64,000 bases of DNA from Arthrobacter sp. ISL-30 (lineage in GTDB: Bacteria; Actinomycetota; Actinomycetes; Actinomycetales; Micrococcaceae), in assembly GCF_018613855.1 (NCBI RefSeq), contig NZ_JAGGPK010000033.1, positions 18,839 through 82,838 of the forward strand. The letters are read 5' to 3'. Both the position numbers and the translations under genes were made by a program. The notes under the pieces were generated by a model that saw only the letters and a list, made by a program, of their open reading frames with translations, did no database searches and was not told where the DNA came from. Of the stretch, positions 63,826 to 64,000 are shown in pieces (the stretch's first letter is position 1; each line of letters starts with the position of its first letter).

Positions 63826-64000
63826 GTGAAACTCCTTTGTTTGAGTTCGGTGAGAAGGCCTGGACCCGCGGAAAAGGGCGCTTTTGTGGAGAAGTTTGCG
63901 CAAAGTGGCGCGATCTGCCAAAATGCCAAAACGGTTTTTCTGGGGCCGGGCATTACGTTAGGGCCTCTTCTCTCCGGTCGTCAATAGCCGACATGGGTCA

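Noticed and set aside
63928..63938. AAAAC-G-GTTTT palindrome upstream of the GH91 region
   Set aside because: Short, AT-rich and single copy, with no matching site at the GH32 promoter; too weak to call an operator.

Overview
The window is GC-rich actinobacterial DNA. It has GTG starts, ATGA and GTGA overlaps, Tat and lipoprotein signals, and a mycothiol-type arsenate reductase. The mix of sulfoquinovose, inulin and arsenic genes suggests an Arthrobacter/Pseudarthrobacter-like member of the Micrococcaceae. That placement is inference from gene content.

0-10 kb: an arsenic island. A minus-strand arsR / arsN-like acetyltransferase / MFS set (the last two broken) faces an aqpS-arsC pair, an ArsR-ArsC fusion gene and a plus-strand operon. 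The operon runs arsC, trxB, a 20-residue Cys-rich micro-ORF with a hairpin, an FAD oxidoreductase and two more arsC genes. ArsR-type operators (ATTGA-N6-TCAAT) mark the promoters. The island ends in broken SulP, MerR and Tn554-type (DUF6262) remnants.

10-25 kb: a sulfoquinovose (SQ) catabolic cluster of the sulfo-EMP type. It encodes a sugar ABC importer, a Gfo/Idh/MocA protein that fits NAD-dependent sulfoquinovosidases, a fucose-isomerase-fold isomerase, a PfkB kinase, a YihT-like aldolase, an aldehyde dehydrogenase and a TauE/SafE exporter. A DeoR regulator is present, and a shared palindrome (TGTTG-N6-CAACA) occurs at three promoters, including that of a phosphohexomutase.

25-36 kb: a LacI-controlled carbohydrate region. 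It holds a broken secreted sialidase-like enzyme, a DUF1349 protein, a GH42 beta-galactosidase and an ABC importer. Paired TGTTTCCGGTAACA operators lie at two promoters.

36-39.6 kb: decayed genes (nucleotidyltransferase, ECF sigma factor, CU044_5270-like, IS3) around an intact GNAT gene.

39.6-49.5 kb: a minus-strand operon of six genes divergent from a SARP/BTAD regulator. It encodes a signal-less 1026-residue multi-domain cell-wall hydrolase, an HExxH-like protein and four proteins of unknown function. This is the best candidate for an undescribed system.

49.5-56.6 kb: a gene graveyard (FIMAH, solute-binding, ring-cleavage dioxygenase, LapA, diacylglycerol kinase, integrase, IS110 and FAH remnants) with an intact desaturase, an intact PPOX-family protein and a tRNA-derived att-like site.

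56.6-64 kb: a SulP-carbonic anhydrase fusion, then inulin/fructan genes (GH32 with a frameshift; GH91 with an out-of-frame Tat signal upstream).

Single-base differences in homopolymers break many otherwise well-conserved genes across the window. Either the assembly has residual indel errors or decay is widespread, so the pseudogene calls carry that caveat.
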